Part shown: piece after piece, positions 33,281 through 42,999 of the stretch
Layout: the number at the start of each line of letters is the position of its first letter
Position numbering within the stretch: the stretch's first letter is position 1
Program-made: the position numbers and the translations under genes
The notes under the pieces: generated by a model
Told to the model about the DNA's origin: nothing
Databases searched by the model: none
What the model saw: only the letters and a program-made list of their open reading frames with translations
Source of the DNA: an uncultured Bacillota bacterium
GTDB taxonomy: Bacteria; Bacillota_I; Bacilli_A; RFN20; CAG-288
NCBI GenBank assembly: GCA_949300365.1
Contig: CASGEC010000001.1
Coordinates: forward strand, 501,980-565,979
Length of the DNA: 64,000 bases
Direction of reading: 5' to 3'

Positions 33281-33961
33281 TCATCTCCTTTCCTTAGTTT
33301 CCTTCATCCGTGCTTTCTCTAGTCTTTCGAGCAATTGATCGATTTCTTCCCGTACCACCTCATTCTTTTTCTGGGCTTCCTTTGGAAGGGAGGCAAGGGA
33401 CTTCTCCCGTTTAAGAAGAGATTCCTCAAGAAGAGGATCCGCCGTCCTTACCGGGTAGGGCCCGTACTTCCTTTCCATCCTGTCCAAGGGCTTTGTCTTA
33501 TTCCCGGCCTTGCGATAGAGAAGAATAGGGTAATAGTGCCTTTCATAGACATAACAGCCATCGACGTTCTCATAGCCGAGTTCCTCAAGAAGGCCTGTCA
33601 CTTCCTCACAGCAGGACTGCGGAGAGACAAGAAGGCCCTTTACCTTCTTCAGGTTCTCCTTCCCTCTTTCAAGAATACCTCGGATCGTCATGCCACCCAT
33701 GCCAAGGATCGTGACGAAGGTGACGTCCTCCGGCAAGAAGGAAATCCCGTCCTGGAGGAAGACAGGAACCTTTGACCCATTGTCCGCAAGATTTCTCTTC
33801 AGGCCTTCATAGGGACCTTTCTTGTTCTCCCCGCCGTAGCAAGGAATTTTCTTCTCTTCCAAGGCGAGAAGAAAAGCGCCCCGATCGGAGCCGACGTCAA
33901 AGACGACGGCATCCTTCGGGACAAACGACAAAGCAGTCAATAGACGGCTCGAAAGGGTCAT
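33281..33961 (-). CDS. trmK: tRNA (adenine22-N1)-methyltransferase
   Basis: A 226-residue TrmK. The Rossmann methyltransferase motif I is [16 protein letters not shown], followed by [18 protein letters not shown] and the later [22 protein letters not shown], all typical. A C-terminal coiled coil follows. The start overlaps the rpoD stop by 4 bases. The rpoD-trmK neighbourhood is conserved in Bacillus. Confidence 0.93.
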   Translation of the reverse strand: MTLSSRLLTALSFVPKDAVVFDVGSDRGAFLLALEEKKIPCYGGENKKGPYEGLKRNLADNGSKVPVFLQDGISFLPEDVTFVTILGMGGMTIRGILERGKENLKKVKGLLVSPQSCCEEVTGLLEELGYENVDGCYVYERHYYPILLYRKAGNKTKPLDRMERKYGPYPVRTADPLLEESLLKREKSLASLPKEAQKKNEVVREEIDQLLERLEKARMKETKERR

Positions 33962-35742
33962 TCGTTGCGGAAATCCTTCAGCAGCTTGGCCCGCGAAGGA
34001 TGGCGGAGCTTCTTCAGGGCCTTGGCCTCGATCTGACGGATTCTCTCCCTCGTGACGTTGAATTCCTTGCCGACTTCCTCAAGCGTATGCGTGCGTCCGT
34101 CCTCCAAGCCGTAGCGGAGACGAATGACACGGGCTTCCCTTTCCGTCAGCTGGGAAAGGACTTCGTTGATCCTTTCGGTTTCCATGGAACGGTTGGCATA
34201 TTCGTAAGGGGATTCGTTGTCCTTGTCGACGACGAAGTCGCCGATATGGGAATCGTCTTCCTCACCGACAGGCTTTTCAAGGGAAAGAGGATCCAGGGCG
34301 ATCTGCTGGATCTCGCGAATACGTTCGGCAGACCAGACGCCGCCTAACTCCTCGCTGATTTCCTCGGCTGTCGGATCCCTGTTGAGCTTTTGGACAAGCT
34401 TTCTCTGGGCCCTGGTGATCTTGTTGATCGTCTCGACCATGTGGACAGGGATACGGATGGTCCTTGCCTGGTCTGCCAAGGCGCGGGTGATGGCCTGACG
34501 AATCCACCATGTGGCATAGGTCGAGAACTTGAAGCCACGGGTATAGTCGAACTTGTCGACGGCCTTCATCAAGCCGAGGTTTCCTTCCTGGATGAGGTCG
34601 AGGAAATCCATTCCACGGTTGACGTAGTGCTTGGCGATGGAGACGACAAGCTTCAGGTTGCACTGAATCAGTTCGTCCTTGGCATCCTGGTCGCCTTCCA
34701 AGACTCGCTTGGCAAGCTCGACTTCCTCTTCCTTGCTCTTGAGAACCTGATAGGCACCGATGGCATGGAGGTATTGGCGGACAGGGTCGGAATTCTTGAT
34801 ATCCGTTCCCGCCGTATAGTCGACCATTTCCTCCTCTTCTTCCTCCTCTTCGAAGGAATCGGATTCGAGATCTTCCTCGACCGGAGGCAGTTCATCCTCC
34901 TCACCGATATCCCCTTCATCGAAAAGGCCCTTTTCGGCAAGGAAGGAGACAAGTTCGGATGTCTCGTCGTCGCTCAAATCGTGCTCTTGGGCATAGGCAT
35001 CCAGCTCTTCCTGGGTGATCTTCTTGCCGTTAGCCTTTGTCAGCTCCAGGACTTCCTTCTTGACGTCTTCCATGTCGGTCTTGTCGGCAGGAACCTCTTC
35101 CCCGTTTTCCGTCTCCGGAGCCTTTTCGCCTTCCTCGTTCTCACCGACGTCCTTCTCGATTCCGTCAAGGAGGTCCTCAAGGGTCTCGGCAGGCTTTTCT
35201 TCGCTGGTCTTGTTTTCCGTCACGACCGGCTTTTCGACTTTCTTTTCGGCCTTTTTGACGACCTTCTTTTCGGTCTTGGCCTTCTTGGTAGCCTTCGGCG
35301 TTTCCTTCTTCGGGCTTTCCGTCTTGGCCTTGACTTCCTTTACGGGCTCTTTCTTTGTCTCTTTTTCAGTCGCTTTCTTCGGCTCGGCTGCCTTTGCCTT
35401 TGCTGGCTTCGGAGCGACTTTGGAAGGGACTTTCGGCTCGGCTTTGGCTGCGGCTTTTCCCTCGGCCTTCGGAGCGGCTTTTGCGGCAGCTTTTGTGGCC
35501 GCTTTCGGCTCAGCCTTCGCTGCAGCTTTCTTTTCCACCTTCAAAGCCCCTTTCTTGACGCTTTCCTTCTTCGGGCTTTCCTTCTTGGCCTTCACCGGCT
35601 TTTCGACCTTCTTTTCCGCTTTCCCTTCGCTCTTCTTCGCCTTCTTCTCCACGGCAGCCTTCTTATTGCTTGTCGCCTTGGCTGGTTTCTTCTTTTCGTC
35701 AGTCTTCACGGAAGAAGACTTTGTTTTCTTTTCATTGGGCAT
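33958..35742 (-). CDS. rpoD: Primary sigma factor RpoD/SigA with Lys/Ala-rich N-terminal extension
   Basis: A 594-residue primary sigma factor. Residues 317-594 hold regions 1.2 to 4.2, with [34 protein letters not shown], and the region 4 helix-turn-helix [21 protein letters not shown] region 1.1-like segment is around residues 217-272, followed by an acidic run of glutamates. The first 180 residues are a low-complexity Lys/Ala/Pro stretch resembling histone H1 tails, which ordinary Bacilli SigA (about 370 residues) lacks. Extensions of this sort are known from actinobacterial HrdB. It has its own promoter in the gap after dnaG. Confidence 0.96.
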   Translation of the reverse strand: MPNEKKTKSSSVKTDEKKKPAKATSNKKAAVEKKAKKSEGKAEKKVEKPVKAKKESPKKESVKKGALKVEKKAAAKAEPKAATKAAAKAAPKAEGKAAAKAEPKVPSKVAPKPAKAKAAEPKKATEKETKKEPVKEVKAKTESPKKETPKATKKAKTEKKVVKKAEKKVEKPVVTENKTSEEKPAETLEDLLDGIEKDVGENEEGEKAPETENGEEVPADKTDMEDVKKEVLELTKANGKKITQEELDAYAQEHDLSDDETSELVSFLAEKGLFDEGDIGEEDELPPVEEDLESDSFEEEEEEEEMVDYTAGTDIKNSDPVRQYLHAIGAYQVLKSKEEEVELAKRVLEGDQDAKDELIQCNLKLVVSIAKHYVNRGMDFLDLIQEGNLGLMKAVDKFDYTRGFKFSTYATWWIRQAITRALADQARTIRIPVHMVETINKITRAQRKLVQKLNRDPTAEEISEELGGVWSAERIREIQQIALDPLSLEKPVGEEDDSHIGDFVVDKDNESPYEYANRSMETERINEVLSQLTEREARVIRLRYGLEDGRTHTLEEVGKEFNVTRERIRQIEAKALKKLRHPSRAKLLKDFRNE

Positions 35743-35764
35743 GGCAAAATGACCTCACGGAATA

Positions 35765-35793
35765 ATTATTGTTTCCGAAAAGGATATTTTCAA
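35765..35793 (-). promoter_or_regulatory. Promoter of rpoD-trmK-sigma operon
   Basis: On the minus strand TTGAAA (35793-35788), a 17-base spacer and AATAAT (35770-35765), with GAGGT as ribosome-binding site before the rpoD ATG. Confidence 0.7.
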
Positions 35794-35811
35794 GGAAAGG
35801 GGAGGGAAAAT

Positions 35812-37845
35812 TCAGATGTTTTGGCTGGCTTTCTTGATTTCCTCGGTGAGTTTCCTTCTTTTGAGCGTCTCCTCACGCGTCTGGCTATCGTTGGAGCTCT
35901 TGCGGAGCTTGCAGGCCGTGTCGTAATGCTTAAGCGCCAGGACCTTCTTGATGAAGCCAAGGCTATTGGAGAACTTCCGTTTGTCATACCAGGACTGGGT
36001 GAGGTTCTTCTGGATCTCGACAAACTGACGCAAGTAGGCCTTTTCGTCCGGAGAGAGATCGACTTCCGGAGCGTCCAGCCCTTCCAAGTCGAAGGGATCG
36101 CCTTCCTCTTCGACAGCCTGCCCACTGATGGGATCGGAAAGCACGTCCAGAAGGTCGTCGTATTGGTCCTTTCCAAAGCGGATGAGGTCATTGTTTTCAA
36201 GATAGACGTTCCCGACAAGATCGGCAAAGACATTGAAGGCCTCGATATCGAAGACCAGCCGGCTCTGCCGGAAGAGGTCATAGGCCTCCCTGCTTTGGGG
36301 AAGGACAAAGCAGATTGCATACTCTTCCCGATAAAGCCCCTCGTTGTCGCTTTCGGTGTCGAGATGCATGACACTGCCAAGATACCCAAACAACTTCTCG
36401 ACGGCTTCCGGAGCGGCATATTTTCCGGAGAGCTGGACGTCAAAGTTTCGAGTGGGATTGTTGAAGTCAAGTTGCCCGTCCCTTCTTCTTTTGACAATGT
36501 TCTTGTTGGCCGTGCCCTTGCCCGGAACAAGCGTCCCGGCCTCCGGTTTGGAATAGAGTTCTTGAAGGGTATCCGTATCCAAACCGGTCCTTTTGGCGAT
36601 GGCCCTGAGGTCCTTGATCCTGGCGATGTCGCTTTCGGAAAGGATATATGGTCGGCTCTTGGAAACGAAGTCTTCCAGTTCCTTGGAATCCTCAAGCTTT
36701 TTTCGTCCAGCCAACTTTCTTCCAAGAAGGAACATCGCCGGGGAATAGAGACGATTGACCTGGCGGACAAGCTCTTCATTTCCTTCCTTGGTAAGGACTT
36801 CGTCGGCATCCTTGGCCTTGTCGAATTTCCAGCAGATGCGGGTCGGGATCTTTTTCTCAAGAAGCAGGGGAAGGGCCCTTTCCTCGCCGAGCTGTCCGGC
36901 GTCGTCGGAATCCAAAAGCAGGCGGACTTCCACCTTGAGCCTTTCAAGCGCGTCGAGATGTTCTTCCGTCAATGCCGTTCCCATAAGGCCCGCCGCGGAA
37001 GGAAGGCCCGCGCGTTGCATGGCAATGACGTCCATGAAGCCCTCAAGGAGGTAGATGTATCCGTCCTTCTTGGCGCTTTCCTTGGCCTTGTCGAAATGGT
37101 AGAGGATGGCACTCTTGCGAAACAGCGCCGTTTCCGGATAGTTGATGTATTTTCCCCCGTCCTGGCTCTCCTTGATCTTGCGTCCGGAAAAGCCGACGAC
37201 ATGGCCGTCGTTGTCCCTGATGGGGAACATGATCCTTCCGCAATAGCGGTCCTTTAGCTCCGCCGAATTGGAGAGGATGCCGGCGCTTTCAAGGACGGGA
37301 ACGTCATAGCCGACCCCGCGCAACGAACGGATGGCGATTGTCGGGTCAAAAGGGGAAAAGCCGATGCCGAAATGCTCGATCGTGTCCCTGCCGATGCCTC
37401 TTTCCTTAAGATAGCGTCTTCCCGGCTCGCCGTCATTGGATTCCAAATAGAGCTGATAGAAATGGCAAAGCTCGGATAGGGCGTCGAGTTCCTTTGGGTA
37501 TTTCTCCCGCAGCTCGTCCCTTTTTTCGTGGAAGGAATTGATTCCGGAAGGAAGGGGGATACTGCAGATCTCGCAGACCTTCTTCAAGGCCTCGAGAGAA
37601 GAGAGGTGAGCGTATTTCTCGACGAACTTGATGCAATCGCCGCCTTCGCCGCAGGTGAAGCAGTGAAAGAGGTTCTTTTCCGGATCGACCTGCATGGAAG
37701 GGTGGGTGTCGTTGTGGAAAGGGCAAAGGGCCTTGAATCTCTTTCCGGCCTTGACGATGGCGTCGCTTCCAAGATAGTAAGCGATGACGCGGACGATGTC
37801 GCTCTTCTCGTTGACCTCCCGGAAGATGTTGCCCGAATTGTCCAT
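35812..37845 (-). CDS. dnaG: DNA primase
   Basis: A 677-residue primase that makes RNA primers for replication. The N-terminal zinc ribbon is CPFHNDTHPSMQV with CFTCGEGGDCIKF. The RNA polymerase core has GRIMFPIRDNDGHVVGFSGR and the TOPRIM motifs LLEGFMDVIAMQRAG and LLLDSDDAG. The C-terminal helicase-binding region is longer and less conserved, with a linker around residues 430-460. It begins in TGATG overlap with glyS and precedes rpoD, the classical macromolecular synthesis order. Confidence 0.95.
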   Translation of the reverse strand: MDNSGNIFREVNEKSDIVRVIAYYLGSDAIVKAGKRFKALCPFHNDTHPSMQVDPEKNLFHCFTCGEGGDCIKFVEKYAHLSSLEALKKVCEICSIPLPSGINSFHEKRDELREKYPKELDALSELCHFYQLYLESNDGEPGRRYLKERGIGRDTIEHFGIGFSPFDPTIAIRSLRGVGYDVPVLESAGILSNSAELKDRYCGRIMFPIRDNDGHVVGFSGRKIKESQDGGKYINYPETALFRKSAILYHFDKAKESAKKDGYIYLLEGFMDVIAMQRAGLPSAAGLMGTALTEEHLDALERLKVEVRLLLDSDDAGQLGEERALPLLLEKKIPTRICWKFDKAKDADEVLTKEGNEELVRQVNRLYSPAMFLLGRKLAGRKKLEDSKELEDFVSKSRPYILSESDIARIKDLRAIAKRTGLDTDTLQELYSKPEAGTLVPGKGTANKNIVKRRRDGQLDFNNPTRNFDVQLSGKYAAPEAVEKLFGYLGSVMHLDTESDNEGLYREEYAICFVLPQSREAYDLFRQSRLVFDIEAFNVFADLVGNVYLENNDLIRFGKDQYDDLLDVLSDPISGQAVEEEGDPFDLEGLDAPEVDLSPDEKAYLRQFVEIQKNLTQSWYDKRKFSNSLGFIKKVLALKHYDTACKLRKSSNDSQTREETLKRRKLTEEIKKASQNI

Positions 37846-39239
37846 CAGGCCCTCCGGCTATCGAGATAGTGGTGGATATAGTCCTTCAAACCGTCGATCG
37901 GAACGCGTTCCTGCTTCATGCTGTCCCTCTCGCGGACGGTGACCATCTTGTCGTTGACGGAGTCGAAGTCAAAGGTCACGCACAAAGGCGTACCGATGGC
38001 ATCCTCGCGGCGATAGCGCTTGCCGATGCTTCCAGTGGTGTCGAAAATGGCGTCGAAGTCCGGATGGATCATCCTATAGACTTCACGGGCCTGGTCGATG
38101 AGGTGGTTGGAAAGAGGCATGACAGCGACCGTGTAGGGGGAAAGCTCGGGCTTGAGGTGCATGACGATACGGCTATCCTTCCCGCCGTCAAGCTCCTCGA
38201 CGTCATAGCTATCCATGAGCAAGGCGAGCATCAGACGGTCCAAGCCAAAGGAAGGCTCGACGACATGCGGGACATATTTCTCGTGCGTCTCGGGATCAAG
38301 ATAGGTCAGATCCTGGCCGCTATGCTCCATGTGGCGATTGAGGTCGTAGTCTCCGCGGCAGGCAATGCCCATCAGTTCGCCCCAGCCAAGGCTCGGGAAG
38401 AGATACTCGATGTCGGTCGTGGCGGAAGAATAGAAAGCCAGCTCTTCCTTTTCGTGGTCGCGATAGCGGACATGGTCATCCCTTAGGCCGAGCCTTTCGA
38501 CGAAGGCCTTGCAGTTTTCCTTGTAATAGGTAAACCACATCTCGTCCTCGCCGGGGCGGAAGAAGAACTCGATTTCCATCTGCTCGAATTCACGCGTACG
38601 GAAGGTGAAGTTTCCGGGAGTGATCTCGTTGCGGAAGGCCTTGCCGATGTCGCAGATACCCAAGGGAAGCTTCCTTCTTGTCGTCCTGAGGACGTTCTTG
38701 AAATTGACGAAGATGCCCTGGGCAGTCTCCGGACGCAGATAGACGGTGGAGCTCTTTTCCTCGGTGACGCCGATGAAGGTCTTGAACATCATCTGGAACT
38801 GGCGGATATCGGTGAATTGGCTCTTTCCGCATTTCGGGCAGGTGATCTTGCCGGACTGGACAACGGCGTTGAGCTCTTCCTGGGTCATGCCATCGACATC
38901 CAGGTCGGGGCATTGTGACTTGACCAGATCATCGGCGCGGAAGCGGCTGTGGCAGTACTTGCAGTCGATGAGGGGATCGTGGAAGTTGGCAACATGGCCG
39001 GTGGCTTCCCAGACCTTGGGGTTCATGATGATGGCCGGATCGATCTGGACGTTGTAGTCGATCTCGCGGACGAAATGCTTGAGCCAGAGATCCTTGAGAT
39101 GGTTCTTGAGAAGCGTTCCCAAGGGGCCGTAATCCCAGGAATTGGAAAGGCCGCCGTAGATGTCGCTTCCCGGATAGACAAAGCCGGAAGTGACCAGATG
39201 GTTGACGATTTCTTCGAATGTGTGTTCCTTGTTCTCCAT
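37845..39239 (-). CDS. glyS: Glycyl-tRNA synthetase, single-chain (alpha2) type
   Basis: A 464-residue class II glycyl-tRNA synthetase of the archaeal/eukaryal-like alpha2 type, also found in Bacilli and Mollicutes. Motifs: GFVYPGSDIYGGLSNSWDYG near the N-terminus, motif 2 (RNEITPGNFTFRTREFEQME), and motif 3 (VVEPSFGLDRLMLALL). An insert with two CxxC pairs (CKYC, CPKC) is visible. The start MENKEHTFEE follows GAGGT; the frame extends 41 codons upstream into recO sequence without similarity. Replaces the two-subunit GlyQ/GlyS of Bacillus subtilis at the same position. Confidence 0.95.
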   Translation of the reverse strand: MENKEHTFEEIVNHLVTSGFVYPGSDIYGGLSNSWDYGPLGTLLKNHLKDLWLKHFVREIDYNVQIDPAIIMNPKVWEATGHVANFHDPLIDCKYCHSRFRADDLVKSQCPDLDVDGMTQEELNAVVQSGKITCPKCGKSQFTDIRQFQMMFKTFIGVTEEKSSTVYLRPETAQGIFVNFKNVLRTTRRKLPLGICDIGKAFRNEITPGNFTFRTREFEQMEIEFFFRPGEDEMWFTYYKENCKAFVERLGLRDDHVRYRDHEKEELAFYSSATTDIEYLFPSLGWGELMGIACRGDYDLNRHMEHSGQDLTYLDPETHEKYVPHVVEPSFGLDRLMLALLMDSYDVEELDGGKDSRIVMHLKPELSPYTVAVMPLSNHLIDQAREVYRMIHPDFDAIFDTTGSIGKRYRREDAIGTPLCVTFDFDSVNDKMVTVRERDSMKQERVPIDGLKDYIHHYLDSRRA

Positions 39240-39279
39240 GGATGATACCTCGTTCATTTGATTAGTCCAAACAGCCTCA

Positions 39280-39285
39280 ATTATA
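39280..39285 (-). promoter_or_regulatory. Likely -10 element of the glyS-dnaG promoter
   Basis: TATAAT on the minus strand, about 40 bases before the glyS start, in the short gap after recO. No good -35 is visible. Confidence 0.45.
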
Positions 39286-40041
39286 TTACAAATCCCCATC
39301 CTTGCGGCACTGTTGAAGAAGGAAAGGCAGGGTTTTGAACTCCTTAAGGTCAAAATAGTCACATAATGCCAAGCATAGCTGGGTCAAGACCCGTCTTCCG
39401 CTTCCGGCAGGGACCACCTTTGAGAGGGTCGTATCGCTTAGGGGAAGGAAGGCGTATTTCAGGACATAGAGATCCATCTCCGACTTCCGCTCAAGGCCAA
39501 GCTTCTTCATGCAATCAAGGCAGAGGAAGCCTCCTTCCCTTAGCGAATAGGAGACGATGCTATCCGTCTTCTTGCATAAGACGCAGGAACGGGTCTCGAT
39601 TTCCACGCCGAGAGACTGATAGATGATTCCGAGAAAGAGAAGCGAGAGGGAAAGAAGGTCCTTCCCGGCCATCAAGGCAAGAAGGATCTTTTTGACGCTT
39701 TCATAGGGAAAGCTATCCCCGTATTCGTATAGCCGGCCCGCGACTTCCTGCAAAAGAAGGAGGAAGGCGTTTTGGGAAAGGCTTGAAAGGCAGGAAGAGG
39801 AATCCATCACGACCTGCGCCTGTTTGGCCAAGTAGGGTCCCTTTTCCCTTTTCACGGCCTGGACAGAGACAATGCTTCCCACAAGAAGCAAGGCCTTCAG
39901 AGGGCTTTTGGGGCGATAGACATGGCCAAGAAGCAGGGGGACGATGCCATTATCCGTTGCGAGGGAACAGAGTGCGGAATCCTCGGAAAAGGTGGCAAGG
40001 GAGACGACCATCCCCTGAAGGGAGACTTCCTCGCCTTTCAT
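39286..40041 (-). CDS. recO: DNA repair protein RecO
   Basis: A 251-residue RecO that helps load RecA on SSB-coated DNA. The N-terminal OB-fold (VSLQGMVVSLATFSEDSAL), the helical middle and a four-cysteine zinc site (CVLCKK, CLDC) are visible. Position between era and glyS is exactly that in Bacillus. The sequence is divergent but length is normal. It starts by ATGA overlap with the era stop. Confidence 0.9.
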   Translation of the reverse strand: MKGEEVSLQGMVVSLATFSEDSALCSLATDNGIVPLLLGHVYRPKSPLKALLLVGSIVSVQAVKREKGPYLAKQAQVVMDSSSCLSSLSQNAFLLLLQEVAGRLYEYGDSFPYESVKKILLALMAGKDLLSLSLLFLGIIYQSLGVEIETRSCVLCKKTDSIVSYSLREGGFLCLDCMKKLGLERKSEMDLYVLKYAFLPLSDTTLSKVVPAGSGRRVLTQLCLALCDYFDLKEFKTLPFLLQQCRKDGDL

Positions 40042-40910
40042 TCCTCGTAGCCGAACTTCCTGAGGTAGCGATCGGAATTGCGCCAGTCCGGGACGGCCTT
40101 GACAAGCAAATCGACATAGGCCTTCTTGCCGAAGTAGGAAGAGATCGTCTGTTCACTGTACTGTCGGATCTTGGAAACCATGCGCCCGTTCTGTCCGACG
40201 ACGATGCCTTTCTCGGAATCCTTCTCGACGATGATGTCGGCAAAGACTTCCATCTCCTTATCCTTTTCGTCGATCTGGCGCACGTCCACATAGATCGAAT
40301 GGGGGACCTCGGCCTTGAGAAGGCGGAGGCACTTCTCCCGGATCATCTCGGCGATGATGTATTCCTTCGGCCTATCGGAGACCATGCCTTCGGGGAAAAT
40401 CCTCTCCCCTTCCGGAAGAAGCTTCTTGACGAGCCCGAGGAAGTCATCGACGCCATAGCCGTCCTTGGCAGACATCCTTACGATGCCGGCAAGCGGAGGG
40501 AGATTCTGGACATAGCGGGCAAGCCTTTCTTCGCCGATGTTGGCATGGACGAGGTCGATCTTGTTGAAGCAGAGGATGATCGGCGTCTTCTCCTTCTTCA
40601 GCTTCTCGCAGAGGGAGAAATCGGGGACTTCCTTGCTATCGACGACATAGGCGATGACATCCACTCCTTCCTTTGCGCTTTCGGCATCGCGAAGAAGGAT
40701 GCTTCCCAGTTTTCCATGCGGTTTGAAAACACCTGGCGAGTCGGTAAAGACAATCTGGCACTCGTCATCGTTATAGATGGCGCGGACGTTGTCTCTTGTC
40801 GTCTGCGGCTTTGAGGAAACAGGAAGGAGCTTGAATCCCAAACAGGCGTTGATCAGGGTCGACTTGCCGGCGTTTGCCCTTCCGTAGACTGCGACGTATC
40901 CGGATTTCAT
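40038..40910 (-). CDS. era: GTPase Era
   Basis: A 290-residue Era, a GTPase that binds the 3' end of 16S rRNA and helps 30S assembly. G motifs are GRANAGKSTLINA (G1), TTRDN (G2), FTDSPGVF (G3) and CFNKIDLV (G4). The C-terminal KH domain has IVVGQNGRMVSKIRQYS. G1 starts GRAN rather than the usual GRPN. The start MKSGYVAVYG overlaps the cdd stop by ATGA; an open frame extends upstream through the deaminase gene in another phase. Confidence 0.96.
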   Translation of the reverse strand: MKSGYVAVYGRANAGKSTLINACLGFKLLPVSSKPQTTRDNVRAIYNDDECQIVFTDSPGVFKPHGKLGSILLRDAESAKEGVDVIAYVVDSKEVPDFSLCEKLKKEKTPIILCFNKIDLVHANIGEERLARYVQNLPPLAGIVRMSAKDGYGVDDFLGLVKKLLPEGERIFPEGMVSDRPKEYIIAEMIREKCLRLLKAEVPHSIYVDVRQIDEKDKEMEVFADIIVEKDSEKGIVVGQNGRMVSKIRQYSEQTISSYFGKKAYVDLLVKAVPDWRNSDRYLRKFGYEE

Positions 40911-41770
40911 CTGTTCATGTCCTCCTTGGTGAAGGGATGGGGAAGAAGCCCCTCGACGGTCGTATCCATATGCTTCAGGCAATCCCTGGAATAAATATAG
41001 ACGGGAGAAGTCAAAGGCATCAGTTCGCTCATCACCTGGCGGCAGACCCCGCAGCAGGTTCCCACGTTCCTGGAGTCGGTAATGCACCCCAAGGCGACGA
41101 TGTCCTCCTTTCGATAGCCCATGGCATAGGCAGAATAGAGAGCCACCCTTTCCGCGCAGCAGGTTGCCGGGTAGGAGGAATTCTCGATGTTGAAGCCTTC
41201 GATGTATTTTCCGTCCTTGGTGACGACGACGGCGCCGACGCGGAAGTTGGAATAGGGGACGATGGCTTTCTTCTGGGCTTCGAGAAGCTTTTTGACTAGC
41301 GTCCTTCGATTGGTGTAGAAGTCCACGGGAAGGGTATTGAGAAGCGCGTTCTGGAGAGAGAACATGACTTTGCTTTCCTCTTCCGTCTGATGGTCATAGC
41401 CGAAGATGTGAAGAAGGCCGTGGATGAAGAGGAAGGAAAGCTCTCTTTCATAGGGGTGATGATATTCCTTGGCCTGCCTTCTTGCGACTTCCGGGCAGAT
41501 GGTGATCGACCCCAAATCCGTGACGGGAATCGCCTCCTGGAGCGTTTCCTCATAGGCGAAGGTAAGGACATCCGTCGGCCGATCGATATGGCGATATTCC
41601 TTGTTGAGAAGCTGCTGTTCCTCCGGCGAAAGAAGGGTGAGGGAGACTTCAAAGCTTCCCGTTTTCCCTAACGTGGATAGGACATGTCCGAAAACAGTCC
41701 GAAAGAGCTTCTCAAGCCCCTTTTTCTCTCCCGTCTTGTCCAGATAGTCGAGGATCCTTTTTTCGTCCAT
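40907..41770 (-). CDS. Fused endoribonuclease YbeY - cytidine deaminase
   Basis: A 287-residue fusion. Residues 1-150 are YbeY, the rRNA-maturation endonuclease, with zinc histidines His117, His121 and His127 in IHGLLHIFGYDH. Residues 155-287 are cytidine deaminase (Cdd): PYSNFRVGAVV, zinc and catalytic residues Cys205 and Glu207 in TCCAERVAL, and Cys240 and Cys243 in TCCGVCRQ. In Bacillus these are separate genes at this locus with dgkA between. Both active sites are intact, so a working bifunctional protein or one with a cleaved linker is expected. The first 59 bases overlap the preceding gene. Confidence 0.93.
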   Translation of the reverse strand: MDEKRILDYLDKTGEKKGLEKLFRTVFGHVLSTLGKTGSFEVSLTLLSPEEQQLLNKEYRHIDRPTDVLTFAYEETLQEAIPVTDLGSITICPEVARRQAKEYHHPYERELSFLFIHGLLHIFGYDHQTEEESKVMFSLQNALLNTLPVDFYTNRRTLVKKLLEAQKKAIVPYSNFRVGAVVVTKDGKYIEGFNIENSSYPATCCAERVALYSAYAMGYRKEDIVALGCITDSRNVGTCCGVCRQVMSELMPLTSPVYIYSRDCLKHMDTTVEGLLPHPFTKEDMNR

Positions 41771-42995
41771 GAACGCTCCCGCCTCCGTTTTTCTTACTAG
41801 TATAGCCTACGGAAAGCTTCATATTAAGCAAAAAGGATGGAAGCGGGTAGGAAAGCGAATTGATATCGCGGCTTTCAAGGCTGTCGTCAAGATAGGTCTT
41901 CAAAAGCTTTTCGCTCGTCTGGCTGATGGCCATCGTCAAAAAGAGGTTGAAGAGGAAGAAATTCAGGCCCATGTTCCCGCTGATAAACATGTAGGAGAGA
42001 ATACAGAGTCCGACGATGACGGTCTTTAGGATCAAAACGGTGACCTGGCTTCCGGCGTGGGAGAGGGCCTTCTTCTCCGACTGGAGGAAGACGTCATCGT
42101 TGTCGGCAAGGCTTTGTCCAAGCAGGTCGAAATACCGTCTCTCCCTTCTGGCGCAATAGCGCCTGGCATAGTTTGTCTCCCGCCCCAGGAAGAAGGAGAG
42201 AAGGCCAAGAAGGGAACCCAGGACGGCAAGGGAAGCAAAGAAGAGGCCGTTGAAGGCAAACATCGTCAGGAGAATGCCAAGGAGGATCCCGTATTGGATG
42301 ATGGAATAGGCCTTGGACATCTCCGCATCGATGATTTTTGAAAGAAGCGGCCCATCCTCCCGCACCCTTGTCTTTTTGAGATACGGAAGGAAGACCTCCC
42401 GTGTCAGCCGCTTTCTCGTCCGCAGCATCAAATAGAAGCCAAGCCCCGCAAAGACGGCATAGAGGGAAAGAAGGATCGTCGAGTAGATCAAGGTCTTTCC
42501 TTCGCCCATGAAGTAGATGGCCGGGAAGAGGGTGGCAAACTGAAGAAGGAAGATGGCGAGGAAAAGAAGATAGTCCCGCCAGCCAAAAAGGGAAATCCTC
42601 GGCCTTTCGGGCTTTTTCCCCTTTGTCTTGAAAAGGAGCATCATCCCCGTGAAATCCGAAAGGAATTCCTCCTTCTTCAGGGAATAGGTCCCGAATTCCG
42701 GATCGTCAACAAGGATGCGACGCCCGATCCTTCTCACCACGACGAAATGAAGCCTGTCGTCGTTCCTTATCTGCGCTATCGCGGGAAGCTGCTCCTTGCG
42801 GACAAGATCGAGGCTTTTGATGGCATAGGGAAGGCACTCGATCCCGATTTCCATAAGGGCCGTGCGTATGGAGTGGAAATCACGGCAATCCTCCTTCAAG
42901 GGAAGGACCTGAAAGGCTTCGTCTTCATAGGCAAGGACGGCCATGTCGCGGACGACCGCCTTCCCGCAGCCACTGCAATCGGTTTGATAAACCAT
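41712..42995 (-). CDS. C39 peptidase-like/ABC membrane-domain protein lacking the ATPase domain
   Basis: A 427-residue protein resembling the first two thirds of a peptidase-containing bacteriocin ABC exporter. Residues 1-125 form a C39 cysteine peptidase: Gln4 and Cys7 (YQTDCSGCGKA), His83 (RLHFVVVRRI) and Asp98 (ILVDDPEFGTYSL), so the triad is complete. Residues 140-370 contain about six membrane helices. The nucleotide-binding domain that should follow is absent; the last 20 codons run into ybeY in a different frame. No double-glycine precursor peptide gene is seen nearby. It could be a truncated exporter, or an exporter half working with a separate ATPase. Translation seems controlled by a hairpin over its Shine-Dalgarno. 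Confidence 0.75.
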   Translation of the reverse strand: MVYQTDCSGCGKAVVRDMAVLAYEDEAFQVLPLKEDCRDFHSIRTALMEIGIECLPYAIKSLDLVRKEQLPAIAQIRNDDRLHFVVVRRIGRRILVDDPEFGTYSLKKEEFLSDFTGMMLLFKTKGKKPERPRISLFGWRDYLLFLAIFLLQFATLFPAIYFMGEGKTLIYSTILLSLYAVFAGLGFYLMLRTRKRLTREVFLPYLKKTRVREDGPLLSKIIDAEMSKAYSIIQYGILLGILLTMFAFNGLFFASLAVLGSLLGLLSFFLGRETNYARRYCARRERRYFDLLGQSLADNDDVFLQSEKKALSHAGSQVTVLILKTVIVGLCILSYMFISGNMGLNFFLFNLFLTMAISQTSEKLLKTYLDDSLESRDINSLSYPLPSFLLNMKLSVGYTSKKNGGGSVHGRKKDPRLSGQDGREKGA

Positions 42996-42999
42996 AGTA

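Noticed and set aside
34390-37257. Very long open frame on the plus strand opposite rpoD and dnaG
   Set aside because: Antisense to two unmistakable genes and made of Leu/Phe/Gly-rich sequence without domains.
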